This document shows positions 7,615 to 14,497 of a stretch of 18,116 nucleotides of DNA, one piece after another; position 1 is the first letter of the stretch; every line of letters begins with the position of its first letter. A program made the translations under genes and the position numbers. The DNA is from JBBQXY01 sp051004815. GTDB lineage: Bacteria > Chloroflexota > Ktedonobacteria > Ktedonobacterales > Ktedonobacteraceae. The notes under the pieces are model-generated. The model saw only the letters and a list, made by a program, of their open reading frames with translations, was not told the origin of the DNA and made no database searches. The stretch is from NCBI GenBank assembly GCA_051004815.1, contig JBPCJY010000206.1:1-18116 (forward strand), in the 5' to 3' direction.

Positions 7615-7626
7615 TTGTAAACGATT
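7615..7626 (-). promoter_or_regulatory. LacI-type operator core O2 at the lacI promoter
   Basis: The minus strand reads AATCGTTTACAA, identical over 12 bases to the right part of operator O1. The left half has drifted, so the dyad is imperfect. It lies about 8 bases past the predicted lacI -10, at or just after the start site, where binding would block the repressor's own transcription. Confidence 0.6.
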
Positions 7627-7633
7627 TAATAAA

Positions 7634-7663
7634 AGTATAACACATCCTCACCGTTAATGCCAG
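7634..7663 (-). promoter_or_regulatory. Promoter of the lacI-type gene
   Basis: On the minus strand CTGGCA is followed by 18 bases and then TATACT (complement of 7634-7639), preceded by TGT to form an extended -10 (GTGTTATACT). The start would be near 7628, giving a leader of about 145 bases. Confidence 0.5.
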
Positions 7664-7667
7664 TTTT

Positions 7668-7677
7668 ATTGTAATTG
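7668..7677. promoter_or_regulatory. Degenerate operator half-site
   Basis: ATTGTAATTG matches the left half of operator O1 (ATTGTAATCG) at 9 of 10 positions and lies 4 bases upstream of the lacI -35. It is a possible auxiliary LacI contact. The right half is not conserved. Confidence 0.3.
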
Positions 7678-7774
7678 GTTTCTTCCTTAGATGAGGTGAA
7701 CTTCTTCTCTTATCCGATATCAGGCTCATATTTGTATGATATCACAAAAAAGAATATTTTCACACAAAAATCCC

Positions 7775-7803
7775 TTGACAATTTCATTGTAATCGTTTAC
7801 AAT
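7775..7803 (+). promoter_or_regulatory. Near-consensus sigma-70 promoter for the luxR-type gene
   Basis: TTGACA (7775-7780, perfect) and TACAAT (7798-7803, one mismatch) are separated by exactly 17 bases, the strongest promoter in the window. Transcription should start near 7810, leaving a leader of about 138 bases. The -10 and most of the spacer lie inside operator O1, so the promoter should be strong but tightly repressible. Confidence 0.8.
7786..7803. promoter_or_regulatory. LacI-family operator O1
   Basis: ATTGTAATCGTTTACAAT is an 18-base palindrome with a central CG and a single mismatched pair, the classical form of LacI/GalR/CcpA-type operators. It covers the spacer and -10 of the luxR-type promoter. 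The adjacent divergent LacI-family gene is the obvious candidate to bind it. Confidence 0.75.
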
Positions 7804-7864
7804 TGGAGAAGAAGATATCATCTCTTTCAAGCTGAACGGGCCTGAAAGTTCTTATGGTGCAATT

Positions 7865-7926
7865 GTGTTACCCAACGGGCTGGTTAGCGCAGTAGGTAAC
7901 ACCTTGTTGGGTAACATCACCCAGCC
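7865..7926. other. Leader with competing inverted repeats before the luxR-type gene
   Basis: TGTTACCCAAC (7866-7876) pairs perfectly with GTTGGGTAACA (7906-7916, 11 bp). Overlapping it, GTGTTACC (7865-7872) also pairs perfectly with GGTAACAC (7895-7902), and GGCTGG (7878-7883) pairs with CCAGCC (7921-7926). The first two pairings exclude each other, so the leader RNA could take alternative folds just upstream of the ribosome binding site (AAGGGA, 7934-7939). The stretch TAGCGCAGTAGGTA at 7885-7898 resembles a tRNA D-arm. Confidence 0.55.
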
Positions 7927-7947
7927 AAATGCGAAGGGAAGCAGCAG

Positions 7948-10062
7948 ATGCCGAAAAGCACACCCTACACGCTCGCCTGGTCCAACTCACACCAGGCATA
8001 TGAACTCTATGAAGGCCAGAGAGATGATGATGCATTAGATTTGGATACCCAATGCTATACACGATTAGTATGGGTGAGCCAGCTTTCCTCTTTCGCCTTT
8101 CATGGCAGAAATGGCTCCTACACGGCACGTAAAGAGCGCAAGCAACGCGGCGATGAGTACTGGTATGCCTACGTAAGAATAGTAGGGAGGCTGACCAAGA
8201 AGTATCTTGGCAGGAGCAACGATCTAACCCTTGCTCGCTTGGAGCAAGCAGCACAAGAGCTATGGCTCGCTCCACAGACCTCCCTACAGCAGAGCCGTTA
8301 CAACCGTGTTGCTGCTCGGAAGGTCGAGAAATCTTCGGCAACTTCCGGTATAGTGGCAGAGCCATTACTTGCCACCAAACTCCATGTTCCGCGACCACGT
8401 CCTCATCAAGTACAACGTACCCGCTTGATCCAGCGACTCCAGCAAGGTATGGAGCGAAAACTTACTCTCATATCGGCACCTGCCGGATTCGGCAAAACAA
8501 CGCTTCTCGCCAACTGGCTCGCTTCGTGTGCTATCCCTGTCGCCTGGTTCTCGCTTGAGCCACAGGACAATGAACCTACACGCTTCCTCTCATATCTGAT
8601 AGCTGCTCTACAGAGCTACAATCCGCGCTTGGGAACGACCGCGCAGGCGTCGCTCTACCCACTACAGCCTCCACCCATGGAAACTGTACTCACGTTGCTC
8701 ATCAACGACCTGCTAGCTGTAGGAACCGTTAAGCAAGAGCACTTTGTCCTCGTTCTGGACAATTATCAAGTCATTACTGCCGAAGCCATTCATCACGCGC
8801 TCTCCTTTCTACTGAGTCATCTACCTCCTCAGTTGCACCTCGTTCTTGCAACTCGCGAAGACCCGCCCCTCCCTTTAGCTCATCTGCGTGGACGAGACGA
8901 CTTGCTCGAAGCGCGTGCAGCCGATCTCCGCTTCACGCGAGAGGAAACCACCACCTATCTCGTGGATATGATGGGACTCTCCCTTTCAACGCGGGAAATT
9001 GCGCTCCTACAGGAACGCACCGAAGGATGGATCACCGGGTTACATCTGGTGGCTCTCTCCTTGCAAGGCCGTGACGACAAGGCAGACTTCATCACAGCAT
9101 TCACAGGTAGCCATCACTATGTAGCGAACTATCTGCTGGGCGAAGTTCTGAACCGTCAAAGCAAAGATGTCCAGGATTTCTTGTTGCAGACATGTATCCT
9201 GGAGCGGCTGAACCCGCTCCTGTGCGATGCGGTACGCGTTCAGGAGGGGAGCGGAGTTCTGTTGGATTGCCTGGAACGGGCCAACCTGTTTCTGGTTCCC
9301 CTCGATGACGAGCGACAATGGTATCGCTACCATCACTTGTTTGCCGCAGTCCTGCGCCAGCGTCTCCTTCAGACCGCTCCTGCGCTGGCCGCAGACTTGC
9401 ACCACCGTGCCAGTGGCTGGTACGAACAGCATGGCTTCTTCGCTGAAGCGGTTTCCCATGCTCTGGCCGCTCCCGCGCTCGAAGAAGCGGCCAGATTGAT
9501 TGAGCAGTATGCCTGGGTATTCATCGCGGAGAATCAGATGCAAACACTATGCGAGTGGTTGCAAGCTCTCCCTGAACCCCTATTCACCGCTCATTCCTCT
9601 CTCTTTGTCATTCATGCTATCACGCTGTTATATACCAATCGCCCGCAGGCTGCCTGGGCTCGCTTACAAACAGCCCAACAAACTCCAGACCTCGATGTTA
9701 GGCAACTGTTGATAACCTTGCTCCAGGAAGCTCAGCGGCATGGCCTGGCACCAGAATACATCGCGACACTGTTGGCAGCGAAGAACGAACGGAGCGTAAT
9801 CGATGTTCAACCCCAAATCTTCCATAGGAATTCATTCATGGAACCGCTCACAACACGAGAACGTGAAGTCCTGTTGTTATTGCTGGATGGTTGCTCCAAC
9901 CGCGAGATCAGCAGTAAGTTGATCGTGAGCGTGAACACAGCCAAGAAACATGTCTTAAATATCTGTAGCAAACTGAATGTGCAGAGCCGGACACATGCCA
10001 TCGCTAAAGCGCGGATGCTCCATCTTCTTGATGCTACGTCTTTTCCAGAAAGGTTCAACTAA
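7948..10062 (+). CDS. MalT/LAL-like LuxR-family ATP-dependent activator with N-terminal extension
   Basis: 704 residues. Residues 1-115 form an extra module with the pattern GSYTARKE (56-63), EYWYAY (70-75) and KKYLGR then LTLARLE (84-99). It then resembles MalT: LATKLHVPRP (141-150), Walker A SAPAGFGKTT (176-185), Walker B FVLVLDN (266-272), a sensor segment LATRED (300-305), and winged-helix/adaptor up to about 480. Residues 632-700 are a LuxR/GerE helix-turn-helix (PLTTREREVLLLLLDGCSNREIS). These ATPases bind an inducer and ATP, oligomerise and activate promoters. The superhelical TPR sensor domain, about 350 residues in MalT, is cut down to about 150 here, so sensing must differ. It is repressed by LacI-type operator O1 and lies upstream of a sugar importer, its likely target. 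ATG 7948 has AAGGGA 8 bases before it. Confidence 0.88.
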   Translation: MPKSTPYTLAWSNSHQAYELYEGQRDDDALDLDTQCYTRLVWVSQLSSFAFHGRNGSYTARKERKQRGDEYWYAYVRIVGRLTKKYLGRSNDLTLARLEQAAQELWLAPQTSLQQSRYNRVAARKVEKSSATSGIVAEPLLATKLHVPRPRPHQVQRTRLIQRLQQGMERKLTLISAPAGFGKTTLLANWLASCAIPVAWFSLEPQDNEPTRFLSYLIAALQSYNPRLGTTAQASLYPLQPPPMETVLTLLINDLLAVGTVKQEHFVLVLDNYQVITAEAIHHALSFLLSHLPPQLHLVLATREDPPLPLAHLRGRDDLLEARAADLRFTREETTTYLVDMMGLSLSTREIALLQERTEGWITGLHLVALSLQGRDDKADFITAFTGSHHYVANYLLGEVLNRQSKDVQDFLLQTCILERLNPLLCDAVRVQEGSGVLLDCLERANLFLVPLDDERQWYRYHHLFAAVLRQRLLQTAPALAADLHHRASGWYEQHGFFAEAVSHALAAPALEEAARLIEQYAWVFIAENQMQTLCEWLQALPEPLFTAHSSLFVIHAITLLYTNRPQAAWARLQTAQQTPDLDVRQLLITLLQEAQRHGLAPEYIATLLAAKNERSVIDVQPQIFHRNSFMEPLTTREREVLLLLLDGCSNREISSKLIVSVNTAKKHVLNICSKLNVQSRTHAIAKARMLHLLDATSFPERFN

Positions 10063-10136
10063 ACACCTTGAAACCAGGGCAAAAATCACCAGGAATTACT
10101 TCTTTTGGATACTGTCTTCTTCTCTTGTGTCAGTTA

Positions 10137-10148
10137 CTCTTGCAAGAG
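10137..10148. promoter_or_regulatory. 12-base perfect palindrome before the ABC importer genes
   Basis: CTCTTGCAAGAG is exactly self-complementary, 75 bases after the luxR-type stop and 168 bases before the binding-protein start. It could be an operator for a regulator of the importer. I see no convincing -35/-10 pair nearby, so read-through from the luxR promoter is equally possible. Confidence 0.3.
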
Positions 10149-10224
10149 ACGCCAGTGCGACACTCCATCATTTATGGCTCAGTTCTTTCGTATTTTGTTC
10201 CCTTCACACTCACCTTTCGTACAA

Positions 10225-10285
10225 GCCTCCATCGGGAGGCCAGCGTGTAGCCTCGATCGCTTGCATACACCATTATTGATGTATG
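10225..10285. other. Small hairpins in the leader of the binding-protein gene
   Basis: GCCTCC-ATCG-GGAGGC (10225-10240) is a 6-bp stem with a tight loop. CATACA (10264-10269) and TGTATG (10280-10285) can form a second, weaker stem ending about 18 bases before the ribosome binding site AAGGAG (10304-10309). They may protect the downstream messenger or separate it from luxR; no T-tract follows. Confidence 0.35.
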
Positions 10286-10315
10286 AGCGTTGCTTGCTAT
10301 GAAAAGGAGTACTGT

Positions 10316-11353
10316 ATGTCCAGGTTCTTCAAAACGCCCTTCACCCTCTCGACCGTCGCGGCGATCGCCCTCGTGGCCCTTATCATTGGGGTACTGGTCG
10401 CTCGCGTTTTCAATCCTACCTCAACGCGTGCAAATGCGAACTCCCCTGCCTCAGGCATGCGCGTTGATGTCATCGTCAAAGCCACGGACTCTCAGTTCTG
10501 GCAGGCCATGCTGGCTGGTAGTCAGGCCGCCGGGAAAGACTGGGGAGTCCAGGTGGGGCTCTTTGGGGCCACATCCGAGGCAGACGTCAACGACCAGGTG
10601 GGCCTGGTTGAAAATTCGATTTCTCGCAACGTCAATGCTATTGTCCTTGCTGCATCCTCCTCCCAGGCACTTAATGGGGTGATTACACGAGCACTGGCAC
10701 AGAACATCAAAGTGATCACCGTCGACACAAAGGTCACCACTGACAGCAATGGCTTTATTGGCACCGACAACAATAAAGCAGGTGCGCAAGCTGCCGACCG
10801 GATGGGCCAACTGCTCCAGAAAAAAGGTGTCACCACTGGTCAGATACTCATCGAATCATCCGTCGCCGGTGTGCAGACAATCGTCGACCGCGATAGCGGG
10901 TTTCAGTTAGAACTACAATCAAAATTTCCTGGCCTGCATATTACCGCTCACCGTTATAACAATAATGACACTCCAACCGCACTCTCCCAGGTAAATGACG
11001 TGCTCTCCGCCAATCCCGGCCTCGTCGGGATTTATGCCGATAACAATGTATCGGCCGATGGCGTCGCCCAATCCCTTCAGGAGAATAAGGCGCAAGACCA
11101 GGTTGTCGCCATTGGCTTCGATTCTGATCCACAGGAGATCAGCGCATTAAAGAACGGCACGCTCAAAGCACTGGTAGTTCAGAACCCTTATTACTTCGGC
11201 TACCAGGGAGTGATTTCCGCCGCTATGAGTGCTGAGGGAAGATTTGCTCCCCCTGTCTTGGATCCTGGTGCTGTCCTGGTAGATGTAACCAATATGAACA
11301 CCCCTGCCGTCCAAAAACTGTTGAATCCTCCAACCACGAAGGGGGGAGCATAA
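10316..11353 (+). CDS. Ribose-type sugar ABC importer, substrate-binding protein
   Basis: 345 residues of the RbsB-like periplasmic-binding family (Peripla_BP_4), which captures a monosaccharide outside the membrane and delivers it to the permease. Residues 10-31 form an uncleaved-looking hydrophobic anchor after MSRFFKTPF; there is no lipobox Cys, so membrane attachment probably uses this helix. Two lobes follow: DVIVKATDSQFWQAMLAGSQAAG (about 49-71) with the first-strand sugar contacts, IVLAASSSQALNGVI, VITVDTKV, FIGTDNNKAGAQAA, GIYADNNVSADGVAQ and AIGFDSDPQ, all in family order. ATG 10316 follows AAGGAG by 6 bases; the start at 10283 would prepend a peptide without merit. It is the first gene of the importer unit, 1 base before the ATPase gene. 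Confidence 0.92.
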   Translation: MSRFFKTPFTLSTVAAIALVALIIGVLVARVFNPTSTRANANSPASGMRVDVIVKATDSQFWQAMLAGSQAAGKDWGVQVGLFGATSEADVNDQVGLVENSISRNVNAIVLAASSSQALNGVITRALAQNIKVITVDTKVTTDSNGFIGTDNNKAGAQAADRMGQLLQKKGVTTGQILIESSVAGVQTIVDRDSGFQLELQSKFPGLHITAHRYNNNDTPTALSQVNDVLSANPGLVGIYADNNVSADGVAQSLQENKAQDQVVAIGFDSDPQEISALKNGTLKALVVQNPYYFGYQGVISAAMSAEGRFAPPVLDPGAVLVDVTNMNTPAVQKLLNPPTTKGGA

Positions 11354-11354
11354 C

Positions 11355-12881
11355 ATGGCAACCTTACCTTCCTCACAACCACTCGTCCAATTGAGCCACA
11401 TCACAAAATCCTTTGGCCCGGTTCAAGTGCTCAAAGACGTAACGCTTGAGTTGAATAGAGGAGAGGTAGTCTGCCTGGCGGGAGAAAACGGAGCGGGCAA
11501 GTCCACGCTGATCAAGATTATCACGGGAGCTATCCCCCGCGATGCTGGCCAGTACCTCATTGATGGAAAAGACGTCGGCTCTCCCACCCCGGCCCAGGCA
11601 CGAGAGCTCGGTGTAGGAGTTGTTTACCAGGAGTTGAGCTTATTGCGCGATGTCTCAGTCGAGGAAAATCTCCTCATGGGACATCTGCCATCCGTTCGCG
11701 GCATCGTCAATAAACGGCAACTCCGGACGCAAGCAACCAAAATGCTTGAACGTGTTGGCTTAGACAGGGTCGATCCGGGTATGCTCATCTCAGACCTGCC
11801 TGTTGCTACCCGTCAAATGGTAGAAATTGCCAAGGTTCTGGGGGCTAATGCACGCATTGTAATTTTTGATGAGCCGACGACATCCCTCGCTGAAAAGGAT
11901 GCGCAACACCTTTTGCAACTCATCAATCGCATCAAAAAGGAGGAGGGCGTCGCCGTTCTCTACGTGACACATCGGCTCGAAGAGATCTTCGAAATCGGTG
12001 ACCGCATCACCGTGTTACGCGACGGTCAATTCATTACGACCGCTCCGACCAATGAGTTCACGCACGATACCTTGATCCGCTCGATGGTGGGGCGCCAGAT
12101 TGAGGCACTCTACCCGCAGCGCGACCAGAAAGCATTGGGAAAGGTCGTGTTATCGGTGCAAGGCCTGCACCTACAAGGCAGTCCCTACCCTATTAATCTG
12201 GAACTACACGCCGGTGAGATACTCGGACTGGGAGGACTGGTGGGAGCGGGTCGCACAGAGACCGTACGTGCCATTTTCGGGGCCGATCCCTACGACGCGG
12301 GTAAGGTGTTCGTCGACGGTACGCCCCTGAGTCCTGGCTCCCCTGGGCAGTCCGTGAATGCTGGTCTCGGTCTACTCACTGAGGATCGCAAAGATTTAGG
12401 TATTCTGGCAGAACTCACGATACGTGAAAACGTGACTATCGCGGATTTGTCCGAGGTATCTCGCCTCAGCGTCATCTCCCAGGGGAAAGAGATTTCGCTA
12501 GTCCGGCAACTGGTGCCGCGCCTGCGCTTAAAGTATCACTCGACTGAGCAGACTATTTCGTCGCTCTCCGGTGGAAACCAACAAAAAGTTTTACTAACCC
12601 GTTGGTTGGCCACGAAGGCAAAGGTCTTGCTGCTGGACGAGCCAACCAAGGGCGTCGATGTCGGAGCCAAGGCCGACATCTATACCATCATTGGCGACCT
12701 CGCGGCCCAGGGCCTGGGCATTCTCGTGGTTTCATCGTACCTGCCGGAGTTACTCGGCATTTGCGACCGCGTCATCATCCTGCACGACCTCGGCGTTACC
12801 GGCGAATTGTTGATTGAAGATGCAACGGAAGAAGCGGTGCTGCGCCTGGCAAGCAGCTCCCCTATTCCTGTCAACGCATAG
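11355..12881 (+). CDS. Sugar ABC importer ATPase with two nucleotide-binding domains (RbsA/MglA type)
   Basis: 508 residues, standard for the double-ATPase of monosaccharide importers. First domain: Walker A GENGAGKST (43-51), Q-loop YQELSLL (91-97), signature degenerate LPVATRQ (148-154), Walker B IVIFDEP (168-174) and switch His in YVTHRLEE. Second domain: Walker A replaced by GLVGAGRTE (294-302) with Arg for Lys, signature LSGGNQQ (404-410), Walker B LLLDEPTKGVD (425-435), then SSYLPE where the switch His is replaced by Ser. Asymmetric domains of this sort are normal in the family; the LPVATRQ form is further from consensus than usual. ATG 11355 is 1 base after the binding-protein stop, so translation is coupled. 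Confidence 0.95.
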   Translation: MATLPSSQPLVQLSHITKSFGPVQVLKDVTLELNRGEVVCLAGENGAGKSTLIKIITGAIPRDAGQYLIDGKDVGSPTPAQARELGVGVVYQELSLLRDVSVEENLLMGHLPSVRGIVNKRQLRTQATKMLERVGLDRVDPGMLISDLPVATRQMVEIAKVLGANARIVIFDEPTTSLAEKDAQHLLQLINRIKKEEGVAVLYVTHRLEEIFEIGDRITVLRDGQFITTAPTNEFTHDTLIRSMVGRQIEALYPQRDQKALGKVVLSVQGLHLQGSPYPINLELHAGEILGLGGLVGAGRTETVRAIFGADPYDAGKVFVDGTPLSPGSPGQSVNAGLGLLTEDRKDLGILAELTIRENVTIADLSEVSRLSVISQGKEISLVRQLVPRLRLKYHSTEQTISSLSGGNQQKVLLTRWLATKAKVLLLDEPTKGVDVGAKADIYTIIGDLAAQGLGILVVSSYLPELLGICDRVIILHDLGVTGELLIEDATEEAVLRLASSSPIPVNA

Positions 12882-12898
12882 CAGAGAGGAGATTTCTC

Positions 12899-13915
12899 AT
12901 GACAACTATTCCTACCTCCGATCAACCCATGATCGCGCCACAGCCAGTAGCAGAAGAAAGGCGCACACCGATCAGTCTGGGGCGTGAAAGCGGCGGCATT
13001 CTGGTCCTGCTGATCTTCATTGCCGCGCTCATTCTGTCCACCAACGACTTTCTGACCCTCACAAATCTCGACAACCTTGTCCGGCAAGTGGCGGTGTTCG
13101 CTATCCTCTCTGTTGGACAGTTATTCGTGATTCTGACCGGCGGTATTGATCTGTCGGTTGGCTCCATTCTGGGCTTGAGTGGAGGAGTAACGGCACTCCT
13201 GCTCTCCAACGGCGTTCCTATCCCAATCGCTATCCTGGTTGGCCTCGTCCTTGGGTTGGTCGTTGGCCTGATCAATGGGCTGCTCGTGGCGCGTTTTGCG
13301 CTGCCCCCCTTCATCGCCACGCTGGGCATGCTTGGAATCGCACGCGGAGTAGTCCTCCTGCTGACCGGTGCCAAAACCATCGCACCATTGCCTGATGCCT
13401 TCAGTGCCATTTCCAACGGGTACATCCTCGGCCTACCAAGCCTCTTCTGGATACTGATAGTAGTAGCTGTCGTGTCAGCCTTTGTGCTCGGACGGATGGT
13501 TTTCGGACGCTATGTCTACGCCGTCGGGTCCAATGCCGAGTCGGCACGCCTCTCTGGCGTCCCAGTGAATCTTGTGCTCCTGGCGGTATACAGCATTAGC
13601 GGCTTGCTCGCGGGTTTCGCCGGCGTCTTAACTACTTCACGCCTGGCTGCGGGTATTCCCACGGCAGGAACTGGCTACGAGTTACAAGCTATTGCGGGTG
13701 CGGTCATTGGCGGTGCCAGTCTATCGGGGGCCAAGGGTCGTGTCATCGGAGCAGTGCTGGGTGCCTTGATTATGGCGATACTTGCGAATGGCGGCAACCT
13801 GCTTGGCGTCGACCCATTCTACCTGCAAATCGCCATTGGTTTACTGATTATTATGGCAGTGTACTTTGATCACTTGCAAGGACTCAGCTTCAATCTTTTG
13901 CGCCAGGCTTCGTAA
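12899..13915 (+). CDS. Sugar ABC importer permease (RbsC type)
   Basis: 338 residues of the BPD_transp_2 family, forming the membrane channel of the importer. A 30-residue cytoplasmic N-terminus is followed by 8-10 membrane spans. Conserved landmarks: LTGGIDLSVGSILGLSG (about 79-95), the cytoplasmic coupling segment AVGSNAESARLSGVPV (208-223), and ELQAIAGAVIGGASLSGAKG (262-281). GAGAGGAG lies 7 bases upstream of the ATG, and the ATPase stop is only 17 bases back. With the preceding two genes it makes a complete monosaccharide importer. Confidence 0.95.
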   Translation: MTTIPTSDQPMIAPQPVAEERRTPISLGRESGGILVLLIFIAALILSTNDFLTLTNLDNLVRQVAVFAILSVGQLFVILTGGIDLSVGSILGLSGGVTALLLSNGVPIPIAILVGLVLGLVVGLINGLLVARFALPPFIATLGMLGIARGVVLLLTGAKTIAPLPDAFSAISNGYILGLPSLFWILIVVAVVSAFVLGRMVFGRYVYAVGSNAESARLSGVPVNLVLLAVYSISGLLAGFAGVLTTSRLAAGIPTAGTGYELQAIAGAVIGGASLSGAKGRVIGAVLGALIMAILANGGNLLGVDPFYLQIAIGLLIIMAVYFDHLQGLSFNLLRQAS

Positions 13916-13931
13916 CGCAAGAAACACTAAC

Positions 13932-13976
13932 GAGTACCATTCTCAACGCAGCTAATTGCGCATACGAATGGTACTC
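13932..13976. terminator. Two-tier hairpin after the permease gene
   Basis: GAGTACCATTC (13932-13942) pairs perfectly with GAATGGTACTC (13966-13976). Inside the 23-base loop CGCA and TGCG (13947-13950 and 13957-13960) can pair again. It starts 16 bases after the stop codon and no T-tract follows. It is probably a transcript-end or mRNA-stabilising structure that lowers expression of the genes behind it. Confidence 0.55.
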
Positions 13977-14086
13977 ACCCCTATCCAGGGCGAGCCACAA
14001 GCCTCTGCGGGATGCCAACAATCAGAGAAAGAGCTATGTGCCCTTTGCATAAAACACTACTGTCAGGCCACCAGGAAGGAAGAGCG

Positions 14087-14329
14087 ATGCCTATCTACCA
14101 TATACGTCTCAAAGAGCAGCTAGGTCAGCAGTGGTCAGCCTGGTTCGGTGGGCTGACAGTGACCAACGAGGCAAACGGGGAAACAGTTCTTGTGGGAGAA
14201 GTGGTAGACCAGGCTGCGCTTCACGGGCTACTCAACAAAGTGCGCGACCTCCAGCTGACATTGCTCTCCGTCTATCCCCTGGAAACGGATTCGCTACCCG
14301 CGGGAAAAGCAAAAGAGGATCTCCCTTAA
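14087..14329 (+). CDS. Conserved small protein of unknown function (80 residues)
   Basis: 80 residues starting MPIYHIRLKEQLGQQW, a mixed alpha/beta layout with SAWFGGLTV (17-25), GETVLVGEVVDQAALHGLL (31-49) and KVRDLQLTLLSV (51-62), then a loose Pro/Lys tail. From memory, near-identical patterns (WFxGLTxT, GPVVDQAALHGLLxxVRDLGLxLLSV) occur as hypothetical proteins across Actinobacteria and Chloroflexota, often beside transporters or regulators; I could not check this. The shape suggests a small soluble ligand-binding or dimer-forming protein. ATG 14087 is chosen because AGGAAGGAAGAG lies just before it; the upstream ATG at 14012 lacks a site and adds non-conserved residues. Its place between importer and kinase suggests a link to the sugar pathway (inference). 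Confidence 0.75.
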   Translation: MPIYHIRLKEQLGQQWSAWFGGLTVTNEANGETVLVGEVVDQAALHGLLNKVRDLQLTLLSVYPLETDSLPAGKAKEDLP

Positions 14330-14497
14330 TGCCACATGAGACAGAAAAGTCGCTGTGCATCGACGCGTTTAGGCGCGACATCTTGACCCGCGTGAGGTAC
14401 AATAACACTACAGAACCATTTACAGCATAACATCGATTGAAACATGCTCATCTTTTCGTCACGTTATTTTTCATCGCAAGCACGATGAGGAGGCACC

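Larger units (their letters stand above)
7484..7947. promoter_or_regulatory. 464-base divergent control region between lacI- and luxR-type genes
   Basis: No gene is seen here. From left to right it holds the lacI leader hairpin, operator core O2, the lacI promoter, a degenerate operator half-site, an AT-rich stretch, the luxR promoter overlapped by operator O1, and a leader with nested inverted repeats. The two operator cores are centred about 172-176 bases apart, a spacing that would allow looping by a tetramer or paired dimers. Individual elements are listed separately. Confidence 0.7.

Noticed and set aside
7065..7640. 191-codon open frame on the plus strand
   Set aside because: It lies antisense over the clear LacI-family gene and its leader, the protein shows no domain pattern, and no ribosome binding site precedes it.
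7877..7927. A tRNA gene, because of TAGCGCAGTAGGTA and closing GGCTGG/CCAGCC
   Set aside because: Only about 50 bases lie between the would-be acceptor strands, the D-stem does not pair, and there is no anticodon arm or TTCGA-type T-loop. Kept only as part of a structured leader.
7868..8398. 176-codon open frame on the minus strand
   Set aside because: It is antisense to the start of the luxR-type gene and its leader; composition is Cys/His/Arg-rich and shadow-like.
9040..9543. 167-codon open frame on the minus strand
   Set aside because: It is antisense inside the luxR-type coding region, with no family resemblance or ribosome binding site.
14131..14430. 99-codon frame overlapping the 80-residue gene
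   Set aside because: It is Arg/Ser-rich shadow sequence in another frame; the 80-residue frame has the ribosome binding site and the conserved-looking core.
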